From Ophiobolus disseminans (lineage: Eukaryota > Ascomycota > Dothideomycetes > Pleosporales > Phaeosphaeriaceae), in NCBI GenBank assembly GCA_010093685.1, contig MU006217.1, positions 210,911 through 274,910 of the forward strand: a DNA stretch of 64,000 nt, written 5' to 3'. Below are positions 36,302-46,976 of the stretch, piece by piece. Every line of letters begins with the position of its first letter. The stretch's first letter is position 1. The notes beneath the pieces were generated by a model. It was not told where the DNA came from. It was given only the letters and a program-made list of their open reading frames with translations, and made no database searches. The position numbers and the translations under genes are program-made.

Positions 36302-38357
36302 TCAAAGGCTCTTCGCATCAGCCAATACCAGCTCCGTGGCCTTCTCCGACAACATAAACGTAGCCACCGCCGGGAACGCCCCCGGGCATCTCGGGAAAGC
36401 AGACGCATCGACAACCCTCAAACGCTCCACGCCCCGCACTCTAAGCCTGGTATCAAGGACGGACAACGGATTCGAGTCTGGCCCCACGCGATTGGTACTA
36501 GTTGGATGATGTCCAAACGCCTGATCTTGAGCCCATTGCCTATCAATCTCCCCGTCCTTGCAGTATCCGGTCTCCAAGATGTCCGCCGCGGGACACGGGG
36601 GCGTAAACGGCTCAATCGGCCCAACAGGGGCCTCGGTGTTCCTATACGCCTTCCGCACAAACGCAATAGTGTCCAAGATGGAGCCTAGGTCCGTCTCCGC
36701 GCCCTCGGCAAAGTAGTTGAGGTTGATGTCAGGGGTGTCCTGTGGATCGGTCGACTTGATCTGGATGTAGCCTGCTCCGTTCTGGGGGTGTATCTTGACG
36801 GTCGACCAGGAGAAAGTGGTTGGAGGATCGGCGGTGGTGTTTTGCTTGGTGTCTGGCTTGAAGCCTCGGACGACGCGGGTGCCGGATGTGAACATGAGCA
36901 TGTCTCGCTCCCCTTCGACGGCATGGTTGGTCTTGAGCAAGAAGACGTGCGAGTTCGAGCCTCCTTTCGCATACGGGCCCTTGCCCTCGCGCCACATGTC
37001 AACGCAAGGATCGCCAGGGGCGCCGTTGGTGCAGGGAGGCGCGTTTAGAGCAGGGGGATCTCTGATGTCGATTTGAGCGCGCCCGGCGATTGGCAGCTCG
37101 TAGTTGTCTTGTAGGTTTCTGCCGACGCCAGGAAGATCGGATATCACGGGAATACTGAGCTTCCGCAGCAAGGCTTTGGGTCCGATTCCAGAGAGCTGTA
37201 GGAGCTGAGGGGAACTGAAAGCTCCGCCTGCGACGATGACCTCTTTGCGGGCGAAGGCCTGATTCAGTACGCCTTTGTTCGTTGGATTGTAGCGCGCGTC
37301 GGCTCGGTATATCGACTTCCCCTGCAGGTATTCCACGCCAACCGCTTGAGGTTTTGTGCCGTTACCGCCGCATTCGTCGAACAGGACCTTGGTGGCCAAC
37401 GAGTTGAGCTGGAGACGGAGCGGATATTGCTGTGTACCGTTCGCGGTAGTAACATTGAGCGTCTCGAGGACATAGTCGCGAGGGCTGAAGCGCTTCCAAT
37501 TCGAAGTGGCGTGGAAAGGAGTGCCCCAGAGACCCGCTGTTTGGTCGCGCGTAGGGCTAAGGTAGTTGCCGTCGGCAGTTATGTAGTCGACCACAGCGTC
37601 TGGATTCCATCCAATTAGTTTGAGCGCTGCTTGCACAGGTTTTAATCGCAGAGCGCCTGCGGCATACACGGCGGCGTCGGCGACGTTGGTCTGGAGCCAG
37701 CTGGTGAAGCCGTGGCCCGTGGTGTTGGGCTCGAGGTAGTTGTTATGTTCGATGCGTTCGAATATGCGTCGCATCTCCTTGCCACTGGGGATGTCAGCTT
37801 GAAGTTTCGGTTTTGAATTGGGGAGCTCACCTCCAGATTCCGTCGCCAACGCCCTTGTTGAAATAATCCCAATCGCTGTCACTGGGCAACAACGTCACCG
37901 CCGCATTGATGATTGCACTCCCGCCGAGCGTCGAGCCTCTCGGATAGAATATCCCCAATCTCGTCGCATTCTGGTGTCCATCGACTGTTGGATCCCGCCC
38001 AACCCAGTATTCGCCATTCGTCAGTCTCCACACCATCAGGTTATATCGCTTCTCGCGCTCCTCATCGTCGCTGTGTCGCACGAAGAAATGCCACGCCACG
38101 GAAGGATTGGTGTAGTTGTTGAGCGAGAGGACCTGAGTGCGTATATCTTTGCTTTCGTCGTCGCCGGCTTCGAGGAGAAGCACGGAGTAGCCCGCGCGCG
38201 CGAGGTTTGTAGCAATAGTGCCGCCGCCGGGCCCGGAGCCAGTTACAATGTAGTCATATGTGTTAGTCTCGTTCGCTAAGCTTTGCGGCGCCGTACAGCG
38301 GGCATTCAAAGGAGTCGCGAGGGCGATGGAGGGAAGGAGGAGGTGTAGAAGCTTCAT
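36302..38357 (-). CDS. Secreted GMC-family FAD oxidoreductase
   Basis: Two exons on the minus strand: 38357-37831 and 37784-36302; intron 46 nt; 669 residues. The start MKLLHLLLPSIALATPLNARC is a typical signal peptide. The FAD-binding motif GSGPGGGTIATNLARAGYSV is at about 40-60; GMC signature 1 (PRGSTLGGSAIINAAV) and signature 2 (GGAFSSPQLLQLSGIGP) are present. The C-terminal region has a catalytic-histidine block FGHHPTSTNRVG and VVDASAFPRCPGAFPAVATF. Several N-x-S/T sites fit a secreted glycoprotein. The family oxidises alcohols, sugars or aryl alcohols using FAD, with H2O2 or quinone chemistry; the substrate cannot be read here. The second catalytic position near the C-terminus is a glycine-containing PGAF block, as in a fungal subgroup, not the His/Asn of glucose oxidase. 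Confidence 0.92.
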
Positions 38358-38784
38358 GATGAGCGCCGTGAATCCCAAATTGCGTCCCAATGGCTCCTCT
38401 TAATATTGACAGTAGGTACTCTCGAGTGATACAAACACTCTACCCTGTCATACAACGCCGCAAGGATGCTTACTCTCCTGATTGAGCCAGGATCCGCGCG
38501 TTTATCCGAGCTTACTTGTGCATATTGATTGCCGCATAATTGGCCGCAGATACGCAATTACTCAAGATTTGCATGCTTTTCCCCACATTTCTTTCGTCCG
38601 AGCTCCCGCGGGCCGGAACCTTTTATACACTTCACTGCCCCACACCTGTATGTATACGGAGACCCCAGGCGAACCAATTGCAACTACAATGATGAGGCCA
38701 GGAGACACTCAACACGTTATGGCGGTAGGGCTGATCACGATATCATGTGCAAAGATAGTCAGGACCAAGTTGTGAAATTTCTGC
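38358..38784. other. Upstream region of the GMC oxidoreductase gene
   Basis: About 430 bp between two minus-strand genes; the right part is the 3' flank of the F-box-like gene. No coding sequence supported. Confidence 0.45.
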
Positions 38785-39573
38785 CTAGTTGCTCGTCTCA
38801 TCTGCCCAAAGGACATGGAACCCAACACCTGCGCTCTCCGATTGGGAGAAGTTGGGATTCCACAGCTCCAAGGCAAGTGACAGCCTATGGATCTGTCTCT
38901 CAAATCCAAGGCCTCCGTTCAACCCAACTTGCATAAGGCCCTGCTTCTTCCAATCTTCCGTAACTTCTGGTTTCAGCATCATCGTGAGGTGACTGACAAT
39001 GCCATTGCAGAAGAACCCGCTAACGCTGAACCGATTGGTCTTCCACTTCTTGCTGATCGTCAACGTGATGGAGGAAAAGGACTCGAGATGTGTGCGCCAC
39101 TCCGGGTTTGTGCGAACGATGCTCACGAGCTTGTCTAGGTCTGCAGCCTGGCTGCCGCAAAGCGCATCGCCGTCGAAGCTGAGCTGGAATCCTGGTTGGC
39201 GCAAGAGGAGCGTGAGAAGCCATTTCATGTCGATGGGCGGGTCGTCTTCTTGAGAGTCGTCTCCGCAGATGTCGGCGTGGATGCTGCAAGTGATCTTGTC
39301 GTCGGCACTCGTGATCGGGTAGAAGAGCTCGATGAAGCTCTGGACTTGATAGGACTTGATGCAGATCTTGGCTTTTCGGAAGTATAGTTGGCGGTACTCC
39401 ATGCGGATTTGGCGGCAGGTGGACGCCAATGCGAGGCCAGTACTGAGGGGATATGCCCCCGAGATCGCGACGTACTCGTAGATTGCATTGTCCAATTCTG
39501 CGGTGTGTCAGCCTCTGAATGTTCTACATGATGTCGTTAAGTGCTTACCGCCGGAAAGATCGAGTAGGCTCAT
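38785..39573 (-). CDS. F-box/2EXR-like protein of unknown function
   Basis: Two exons on the minus strand: 39573-39549 and 39497-38785; intron 51 nt with GTAAGC donor; 245 residues. The tiny first exon gives MSLLDLSG, and the join produces LLDLSGELDNAIYEYVAISG. This resembles the LP-x-ELRNxIYE opening of fungal F-box and 2EXR-type proteins, as does STCRQIRMEYRQLYF a little further on. The rest (hydrophobic and mixed, ending in GVGFHVLWADETSN) has no motif I recognise. Such proteins are numerous in Dothideomycetes and mostly uncharacterised. A link to SCF ubiquitin ligases is possible but not shown. Gene reality is likely because the exon join restores a known N-terminal pattern. Confidence 0.7.
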
Positions 39574-39831
39574 CTTTGCGATGTTCAGTCAAAGGGTTGA
39601 ACAGGATTGAGAGAGCGGAGTCACGTAGACTGGGGAAAGTGGGCAAACGATTCCAGACTACGCCTATTTTAGCGCACAGCTGCAGTTCACTGTCCATGTC
39701 TTCATGGAGCGAGGAGGACGACAATGAGGTATCACGTACAGAAAGGGCGGTTAATAAGGGGAGATTGTGTTTACAAGCTATCTAGTCCGGTCACTGCCAC
39801 CAAGCCACCCACCCTGGCATCCTCCCCACTC

Positions 39832-40406
39832 CTACTTCCAACCTCCCTCCTCCTCCAATATGGCCCTGGCTGCCTCCAGAGAGCGCTGCAGCCTAGACTG
39901 CCTTCCAGACAGCCCATAGGCCATCGGACACCGCGTGTAGCACTTGAAGGACACGGTGCGCTCTCTAGTGGCGCCAAACAAGAACGGAAGGTAGCGCCGG
40001 CGAAAGGGGGTGAAGGCGAATCGCGCGGCGGAGGAGGTTGGCTTCGAATAAACGAAGCGCCTCCGGGCGAGCCCGCCGCGGAAGGGGATGCGGTGGTAGA
40101 AGCCTTTGGGCTTGCCGAAGCGCCCAGACCCAGGCCAAGATGGCTTAATGTCTGTCCCTTCTATTTAGACTTAGTGTCTTGGAGGATTTTGAGTGCTTGG
40201 GGATACTTACAATGGCACATGGGCGCTGCCGTCATATCTGGAGACGGCAGCGCGGCGTCTACATCACCGGCTTCGCTCACAGCCTCGATGATAGACGTGG
40301 GATCGTGGAGGCTGCCAGCGCAGTTTACGGTGGCTTCCTCAGCCTCTTCAGTGACGTAAGCTTGGTTAGGCTTACGTGTGAGGGTCGAGGTTGAGTCGAC
40401 CACCAT
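39832..40406 (-). CDS. Possible two-exon orphan gene
   Basis: Weak candidate: exons 40406-40211 and 40151-39832 on the minus strand, intron 59 nt (donor GTAAGT, acceptor GGGACAG), total 516 nt and 171 residues in frame. It begins MVVDSTSTLTRKPNQAYV. The second exon is aromatic and basic, with CYTRCPMAYGLSGRQSRLQR and AARAILEEEGGW before the stop. No family recognised. A nearer acceptor (AAATAG, ending at 40161) would create a stop at the junction, which weakens the model. A 211-residue frame on the opposite strand (39724-40359) overlaps it fully; only one can be right, and both could be chance. Confidence 0.3.
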
Positions 40407-42450
40407 GCCTTGTGCTGGCTTCACCTCCTTGTTGCGATCAGGCTCACTGAAGGTGAGGGGTATAGTGGTTAAGGTGTTGGAGGTTCAGAGAGGAAAGGAA
40501 GTCCAAGAGCGGAGCACACAATAAATCTCAATGGTGCTCGGTGCGCCATTTTTACAGGTTCCATTTTCACCTCTGATGAGGAAGCGGTCTGCGTGCGGAA
40601 AATGTAGAAAGATAAGTAAATACAATAGAAGCACATATTGTCATGATTGGAACCTATACTGTCTGCCCGCAACTTGACCGCCGCCCGCGCATATATACCT
40701 CAAGGCGCCTCACAACAAACATATCGAATGAATACCCATGAGCACTTCATGCTGTGGAGATGCCACGTGGACATAAGTGCCCTCCGCCGGTCACCGCCAC
40801 GTGATCCGTCACTGCGCCGAACAGTGACCGCTGGTATAGGTGAGGGAAGCAAACCTTGTGATCTTTCTCCAGCAAAAAGGCCGCATTCAAACGCTTCAGG
40901 GGCCCGAACGTGACCGCTCTTTCATTGCACTCACCTTTGAGATTTGCGGTTGTTGACCGCTAGGTGCGGCGTATCGCATACCTCCATCTCAAACAATGCG
41001 AGAGTGCGAAATGGCGAGATGGCGAGATACTGGTCATTAGGTCGCTGGTATACTCAAAAAGGGACATTGGCTGTGGAATTAAGAGTAACGGAGGTGAGCA
41101 GAAGCTGCCGGCCCCAAAGCGGAAAGTCCGAACTGGAGCTTGCGGCGGGAGCATTTTATACTGAACCGACAGAACCAAACACCGGATCACAGTCAAAATT
41201 TCTACATAGATAACGACGAGCGCGCACTCGAGAGCAGATTCTATCTCTACATCCGCGAGCAACACAGTTCAGCGGCTGAAATCAAAGGACTCCCAAGCTC
41301 GCAAACCGCGGGCTAGCCCACTGCAAGCGACAACACTGAAGAAGTGGATGGCGACGGAATAATACACACACAACACATCTCGAGCTCCCAAAACCAAGAG
41401 GGCAAGTTCTTGACGAGGCGCGGCATGACGACGCTGTGAGCTCAGTCTTGACCCGTCGTGTCATCGGGATCTCGGTCCCTACAGTAGGGCGTCGGCCTGC
41501 ACCTTGTTCTGTTCTTGACTGCTATTCTCATCGATTTAGGAACACTAAACTATGCAGACAATCAGACTACAGGGATCGTGAACTGGCTATATCACGATAC
41601 CGGGCATGAGCGAGGATGCAACAACACACATCTCAAGATGCGGTCAACACCATCAGAAACGGCGCACCGATTTCCACCGTTGCTTAGAGTCCGCTCTCGA
41701 CGAAGCCGGAGCGATCCTTCCTTCTCTATGATAAAGAACGCTTTTGGTCAGCCTCACATCAACCACTACAGACCGCTATGACTCTGTGCCCTACGTGATG
41801 GGCGATATCAAGCGCCTAGGCATCTCAGGGGCACGTCTTACTGATGGAACTCGCAGCATCACGATGGGCGGCTCCGCCGCATTATCGGTCCCCACAGCCA
41901 GAAGCGCAGCCTAGGACACCGAGCTAGAGCGACGTGCGGAACAGGTAACGAGGGAAGAGGCAAGAGCCCAGGGCTCGGACACCTTCGACAGTATGTGCGT
42001 CAATCCACCGCGACGGCCAGATCGGAGGCCCATCCAGAAAACCTGGAGCGACGATCCACTGCTGTAGGACAACTTGGGTGGCACTGACACAGGGCGGGGC
42101 TAGGACGTGGCGGCTTGTGTCAAGCACTTTACGCTCTCTTCAATGGATATAGCCCGCTTCCAAGGTCATGTGCTCCACAAATTGTACTGGCCATATTTGT
42201 CCGGAAGATCGTGGAGGCCATGCCCTCGTACAGCTTGATGGACGGCAAGTAGTGCGGGCAGAACCGCGACTTACTCATCAACCTTCTACGTGACAATCGG
42301 GCACACCGAGCTGCAGAGATTCAAGTAGATAAACCTCAGAGAATCTTGCTCAAGAACTCTAACCGAGCAGCTCTCATTCGAAACTGAGACCAAGAGATCG
42401 AGGCCAGGTATGCCAGTCATCTTCTGCGCCGAGCACCAAGCCCTCGCCAG
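40407..42450. other. Gene-poor 2 kb with frame-broken coding-like sequence
   Basis: No intact gene. One plus-strand frame from about 41780 to 42530 reads as protein-like segments (for example YVMGDIKRLGISGARLTDG and RFQGHVLHKLYWPYLSG) broken by several TAG/TGA codons. This could be a decayed gene, but the stop frequency is only a little below chance, so the claim is weak. No transposon ends or long repeats seen. Confidence 0.35.
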
Positions 42451-43252
42451 ATGATACTTCTCAAAAACGAACAAGCTGACGGGAAAGCACTGCTTCCTCT
42501 AGACCCTCATCACCTCCCCTCCAGCGCACCCGTAGACCATCCACCGGCGCCCGCGTCCGCTTACATGTCTCCTCCCTGTACATCGCCACACAACACAAAG
42601 GCACTGCCTCCAATCAAGAACCCCCGAGAAAAGCTCAAAGCAGCACCTTACATAATCGGCGCAGGCATCTATATCGAAGACTACAACCACAGCGGCGGAG
42701 GCGTATATGGCAAGGTCCCGCCGCCAACCACAGAAGACGGCAACGTGTCTGGCATCACGGCCATCATGAACGACGAAGGCAGTACTACTTTTAACAAGGT
42801 ACTCGACCCCAGAAGCTGGCTCCAAAACCGATCGCAAGTACTGGCGTCGCGCATATACAACAGTCACCGCTGCCAATACGTACATGTCCGATTGCTAGCA
42901 TAGACAACACATACAAGGCAAATTGGGCGTAAACGCTGCATTGTCGTTCGGGGTTGAGCTATCGTGTAAAGCATTTGCGCTGTCTGAGCTACGACTGGGC
43001 GTTGATAACACTGATGACGGGGCTCTGAATGTCGAGTTCAGCGTTGAGGACGCTGGGGGCCGTGAAGGCAGGTTCATGGCGCAAGGATATGAGCCAGGTT
43101 ATGAACCCGACTTCCTGTCAAGAGGGTTGGTGGGCTTTGCACCGGTTGACCTGGCTGCAAGAGAAAGGAAGGATATTGGGATGGAGCGTCGCTATCGCCG
43201 CCGTAGAGATGGGATGATGGCTTGTACAGCCCAGTCAGAAACGGTCGACTGA
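42451..43252 (+). CDS. Possible orphan gene, two exons
   Basis: Low-confidence model: 42451-42862 and 42918-43252, intron 55 nt (weak donor GTCACC, acceptor ATACAAG), 248 residues; starting at the ATG 42565 gives 210. Distinctive segments are APYIIGAGIYIEDYNHSGGG and VSGITAIMNDEGSTTFNKVL in exon 1, and KLGVNAALSFGVELSCKAF and REGRFMAQGYEPGYEPDFL in exon 2. These look like a beta-rich, non-repetitive protein, but I know no family. A frame on the opposite strand (42499-42885) overlaps exon 1. The upstream sequence in another frame has protein-like pieces with stops, so this may be the 3' half of a decayed gene. Confidence 0.4.
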
Positions 43253-43371
43253 GGTTGAAGCAGTTGCTGGTGATGGAGCTGCAATCTTTCTATTGGTGCG
43301 GTTTGATAGAGTCGTTGGGATGGTATGGATACGGCTCTGATTAACATAAGAGTATACACATACCCATTCCC

Positions 43372-44227
43372 TCACAACAGCGCCCTCCACCCCCTCCCAC
43401 CCGCCCTCTCAAGATCCATAAAGTCGCACAACTGCCCAACATGATCGACGCCCCAAAACCTCTCCGTCTCGCCCTTCGCATTCGTCGCTGCACACACATT
43501 AGTCCTCTCCACAACCACCCACCCAACCCCAGAAGGAAATTCTCACTTACCAACAAAATACGGCAACCCAAATGCCCCCTCCGCAAACGCCTCCTCCGTA
43601 TTCGCACTCAACCTCTTCTTGCACTCCTCACTCTTCGTGCTCTCCACCACTCTCCTCGCCTCCTCCTCACTGCCCAACACCTCCGCCACAATGCTCAGCA
43701 AATTCCCCGGCTTGAGCGGATCTTTCCAATCGACCCAGAAATCCTGCCAGAAGCGCGCGAGGGCCGCGGGGAGCGAGTCTGGATGCACGATCTGCAGGGC
43801 GCAGAGCACGCGCTGGATGGGCAGGGTGTTGATGGGGAAATTTGGGGGTGCGGAATTGGACATGGGGATGGAGAAGTAGGTGGACCAGCGGAGGCGTTCG
43901 GTTGTTATCCATGTTGATTTATCTGGTGGTGCGTGTTAATATATCAGATTTGGGTAAGTTGGGGGGAAGGTGGTAGGGTTGGAGCGGACTTTTTATATTC
44001 AGCGGCGGCGTGTTGCCGCATGCTTTCATGAGGCCGCCGAGTAGGATGGGGGTGTAGGTTATTTCGCATTGTTTGAAGACGGGGGAGTTCTGTGGATTAT
44101 TGAGTTATTATCGTCGGGTTTTGAGGTTGGTGCAAGTCAGGTGCTGACGTGCCTGTAGGAGGTGGAACCCTATGTAGCCAAAAGGCGAGATGATGTCGAC
44201 ATATAGCTTGATTTTTGGCTGCGGCAT
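43372..44227 (-). CDS. Kappa-class glutathione S-transferase / DsbA-like isomerase
   Basis: Four exons on the minus strand: 44227-44153, 44089-43990, 43922-43551, 43487-43372; 220 residues. The first intron (44152-44090) is GC-AG: CAG|GCACGT; the others are GT-AG. The N-terminus MPQPKIKLYVDIISPFGYIG is the thioredoxin-like start of the kappa GST/2-hydroxychromene-2-carboxylate isomerase family, with Ser14 at the active site position. The helical insert contains ERLRWSTYFSIPM and FWQDFWVDWKDP. The thioredoxin fold closes with FGLPYFVATNAKGETERFWG and the protein ends DHVGQLCDFMDLERAG. Length fits the family. The enzyme likely conjugates or isomerises using glutathione in mitochondria or peroxisomes; no clear targeting signal is visible. 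Confidence 0.9.
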
Positions 44228-44687
44228 TGTGACCTTTGGAGTATGACTGTTTCTAAAGTGACTATGATTCCTGCTGGTGTTTGGAGAGACGGAAAGGTAG
44301 ATGCGTTGTATCGCATCTTTGAGCTGGTGTTCAATGGTCTTGCGGCTTGTAGCCGACGAGCCGAGGCATCGCCGAGTGGGGAAGGGACGATGGTGCAGCC
44401 AGTCAACGTGCAGATTGATGTATGTTTGCTCCGGCGCGCTTGTCGAGCAGCGCCCTCAAGTCTCCGGCCATTTCTTGAGTGTAGTTGAAAGAAGGAAAGC
44501 TTGTGCACTTGAAAGGTCTTGGATAAATTTACCACAATAGGAATTCAGAAATTGTTGACACTTGGAAATTGAAGTAAGAACCGGTACCATACAAAAGATT
44601 TACACATGAACCTGACTGGGTATGTCAAATGGATGGAGAGACGCCCTGATCAAAACAGCCACGGCGACCGTGACCTCTCCAAGTCCG
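44228..44687. other. Upstream region of the kappa GST gene
   Basis: About 460 bp between two minus-strand genes. Short frames on both strands look spurious. No RNA or repeat. Confidence 0.45.
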
Positions 44688-45541
44688 TCATCGCCGCCTT
44701 TTTGGTGATCTTGAACTGCCCCGACCTCTGGATTCTGAGTTGTCCCGACTCCGATGCTCCAGCTCTTTACGCTTCCCTGCCATGATACTCTCCGCCACGC
44801 CCTGCCGTGGGCCCTTTGCAGCAGGCGTACCCGTTCCACTTGATGTGCCAGACTTGTTCGCGGAAACAAAGACGACTCCTTCCCGTGGTCGTTTTGACTT
44901 TTCCTGCTCTTTGGCCTTCAAGATTTGCCTCTGTGATGCCCTCAACTCGTCGACATACGCCCACTCGGGGAAAGATGTGGGTACTGCAACTTCCTCTGAA
45001 AGTGCCGACTTGTAATGCTCCTCTGCGCTGATGCCTGCAAAGCCCATCAACTTTGGCAAGTGGCCGGGATCGCGAAAGACAGACGAGCCCTCCAGTCGCT
45101 GGTTGAAATGTTGGCCGTTCTTCTTGAGGTCCAAGAATAGGGCAAACTTCTGAGTAGCTCTTGGTGGCGGCGATCCGGGTGGTGAAGGTGGTATGTCGAA
45201 GTTTGGTACAGTCGGCAGGGTGAGGTTCTGTACCAGGGCACGATTGGACGTATATGGAGAGCCTGGTGGTGCATCGTCGGATGTGGCTTCATCTGGAGGT
45301 GCCGGCGATACTGTGGGACCTTGCGACGGGCCATTGACTGGGCCGGTAGCGGCTGCAGGCTGCTGGAGAGGTACAGGCTCAGAAAGCGGTTCCGGCGTAG
45401 GCGCATCGTTTGTGAGCGTGTTCGTCAACTCAATATTAGTAGCTATCAAGATCCTTTGCACATATCTCCGCGACTTACATCTGGCTTGGTCGCCGGGATT
45501 TCTTCGTCCTCGTCACTGCTTTCGTAATTGATCCCGAGCAT
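44688..45541 (-). CDS. HCNGP/SAP30-binding-protein-like transcriptional regulator
   Basis: Two exons on the minus strand: 45541-45479 and 45428-44688; intron 50 nt with a TACTAAT branch point; 267 residues. It starts MLGINYESSDEDEEIPATKP, the usual acidic opening of fungal HCNGP-family proteins. A Pro-rich linker follows. The HCNGP domain is about 110-200 and includes FNQRLEGSSVFRDPGHLPKL and FAGISAEEHYKSAL. The C-terminus is Arg/Ser-rich and ends SPKRRR, likely a nuclear signal. The human relative SAP30BP binds SAP30 and takes part in transcription and splicing. It is divergent from PRE4 with only 217 bp between the start codons. Confidence 0.85.
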
Positions 45542-45758
45542 TTTGGCGTGGTTCAGGCCTTGCGACAACTCTCCAGGTCAAAGTTGTAGATGGAGCTTGG
45601 ACGCGCCTGGTTGTCTTGGCGCGAGCTTCGCAACCACCAGCTGCCTGCCGCCCATCGCTGTCAACACCACTCACCTCCACGCTTAACTCTTGACGTCGCC
45701 CACCCCAGAACTTCCGAATACTCCGCAAACCTCGCCACAACCAGCTACAACCCCCACC
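45542..45758. promoter_or_regulatory. Compact bidirectional promoter, HCNGP-like gene and PRE4
   Basis: Only 217 bp separate the two start codons, so the genes probably share a promoter. Pyrimidine/A-rich sequence precedes the PRE4 ATG (CCCCCACCATG). I did not find the GGTGGCAAA element that Rpn4 uses at yeast proteasome genes. Confidence 0.6.
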
Positions 45759-46641
45759 ATGAACCACCTTCCGCAAGCTTGGGGCCGTGTATGCTTCCCT
45801 ACGCACTAAGCAAGAGCAGTACTGACAGATGCTAGCCTAGAGACGACGTATATGGCGCCTACGACCCCTCACACTTCCAGGCTGCCGGCCCAAACCAGCA
45901 CACCCAGAGCCCCATCGTGACGGGTACCTCGGTACTGGCGGCGAAGTTCAAGGATGGCGTGGTCATTGCGGCAGACAACTTGGGTATGATGAAGCACTCG
46001 AGGTCATGGATTGCATTGGCTAACAATGATGTAAAGCTTCATACGGATCGCTCGCCCGCTTCACCGACGTCAAGCGCCTACGGAAGTTCAACGACGAGGT
46101 AGTGGTGGGCTTCGGCGGCGACGTCTCAGACATGCAGTACCTCGACCGCCTCCTCAACTCCCTCGACATCCGTGAGAACTACTCGTCGACTGAGACGGCT
46201 CTGAATGCCAAGAACCTCCACACATACCTCGCCAAGGTCATGTACAACCGTCGGTCCAAGTTCGATCCGCTGTGGAATCACCTCCTCATTGCCGGTATGG
46301 ACGGCGAGTCGAAGCCATTCCTCGCAAGCGCAGATCTTCTCGGCACCACCTTTTCGTCACCTTCATTAGCTACTGGCTTTGGCGCGCATCTTGCCCAACC
46401 ACTGCTGAGGACAATACTGCCGGACGAGGCAGCGGTAGAGAACGTCACCCAAGAGCAGGCGGTGGACAAGATCAAGGAGTGCATGAAGGTCCTCTTCTAC
46501 AGGGACGCGAGGAGCATGGACGTATACTCCATTGCAGTCATCACCAAAGACGGTGTCACCCTGGACGAGAACGTGAAGCTCGAGAACCAGAGCTGGGCTT
46601 TCGCGGACAGGATCAGAGGATACGGCACGCAGACCGCATAG
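45759..46641 (+). CDS. pre4: Proteasome 20S subunit beta7 (Pre4/PSMB4)
   Basis: Three exons, 45759-45788, 45836-45983, 46037-46641; introns 47 and 53 nt; 260 residues. The ten-codon first exon MNHLPQAWGR joins PRDDVYGAYDPSHFQ, as in fungal Pre4. Residues 40-60 read VTGTSVLAAKFKDGVVIAAD, and SYGSLARFTDVKRLRKFNDE follows the second junction. The typical VVVGFGGDVSDMQYL and YNRRSKFDPLWNHLLIAG blocks follow. Pre4 is a non-catalytic beta subunit; its long C-terminal tail helps join the two half-proteasomes. The unspliced frame runs to a stop in the second intron, so splicing is required. It lies 1.8 kb from a second beta subunit gene, PRE7. Confidence 0.95.
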
Positions 46642-46976
46642 TGGTGATGACTTCCGTATCGAGCTGGACGACCATGATGGATCGACGTCAGAAGGCGATC
46701 AGCGCCAAAATGCTACACGATAGACATGAATGAATGTACTCTGATGGTATGACCAATCAACCAAACAGTGGAGTTTGTGTGACTGTTTCTACCTGATCTA
46801 TGTAAGCAGGGTCTCACCAGTGGTAGCAATGACATCGGCTCGCAGCATAAGACTACTTGGAGCGGGGTAGCTCCACCGATGGTCTGGTGCTTAAGAATAA
46901 GTCTCATCTGTTGATTGAGTGTTGTCCTTTCTCCTCTGAGCTCCTATTTCTTCACCTCCCTCATTTTACTACAACC
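46642..46976. other. Intergenic region between PRE4 and the SDR gene
   Basis: About 335 bp of 3' UTR and promoter. A pyrimidine-rich stretch (CTCCCTCATTTTACTAC) precedes the next ATG. No gene seen. Confidence 0.45.

Noticed and set aside
39724..40359. Plus-strand frame of 211 residues
   Set aside because: Composition is Gly/Pro/Ala-rich without any motif, and it overlaps a spliced minus-strand candidate. Could be real, but nothing supports it beyond length.
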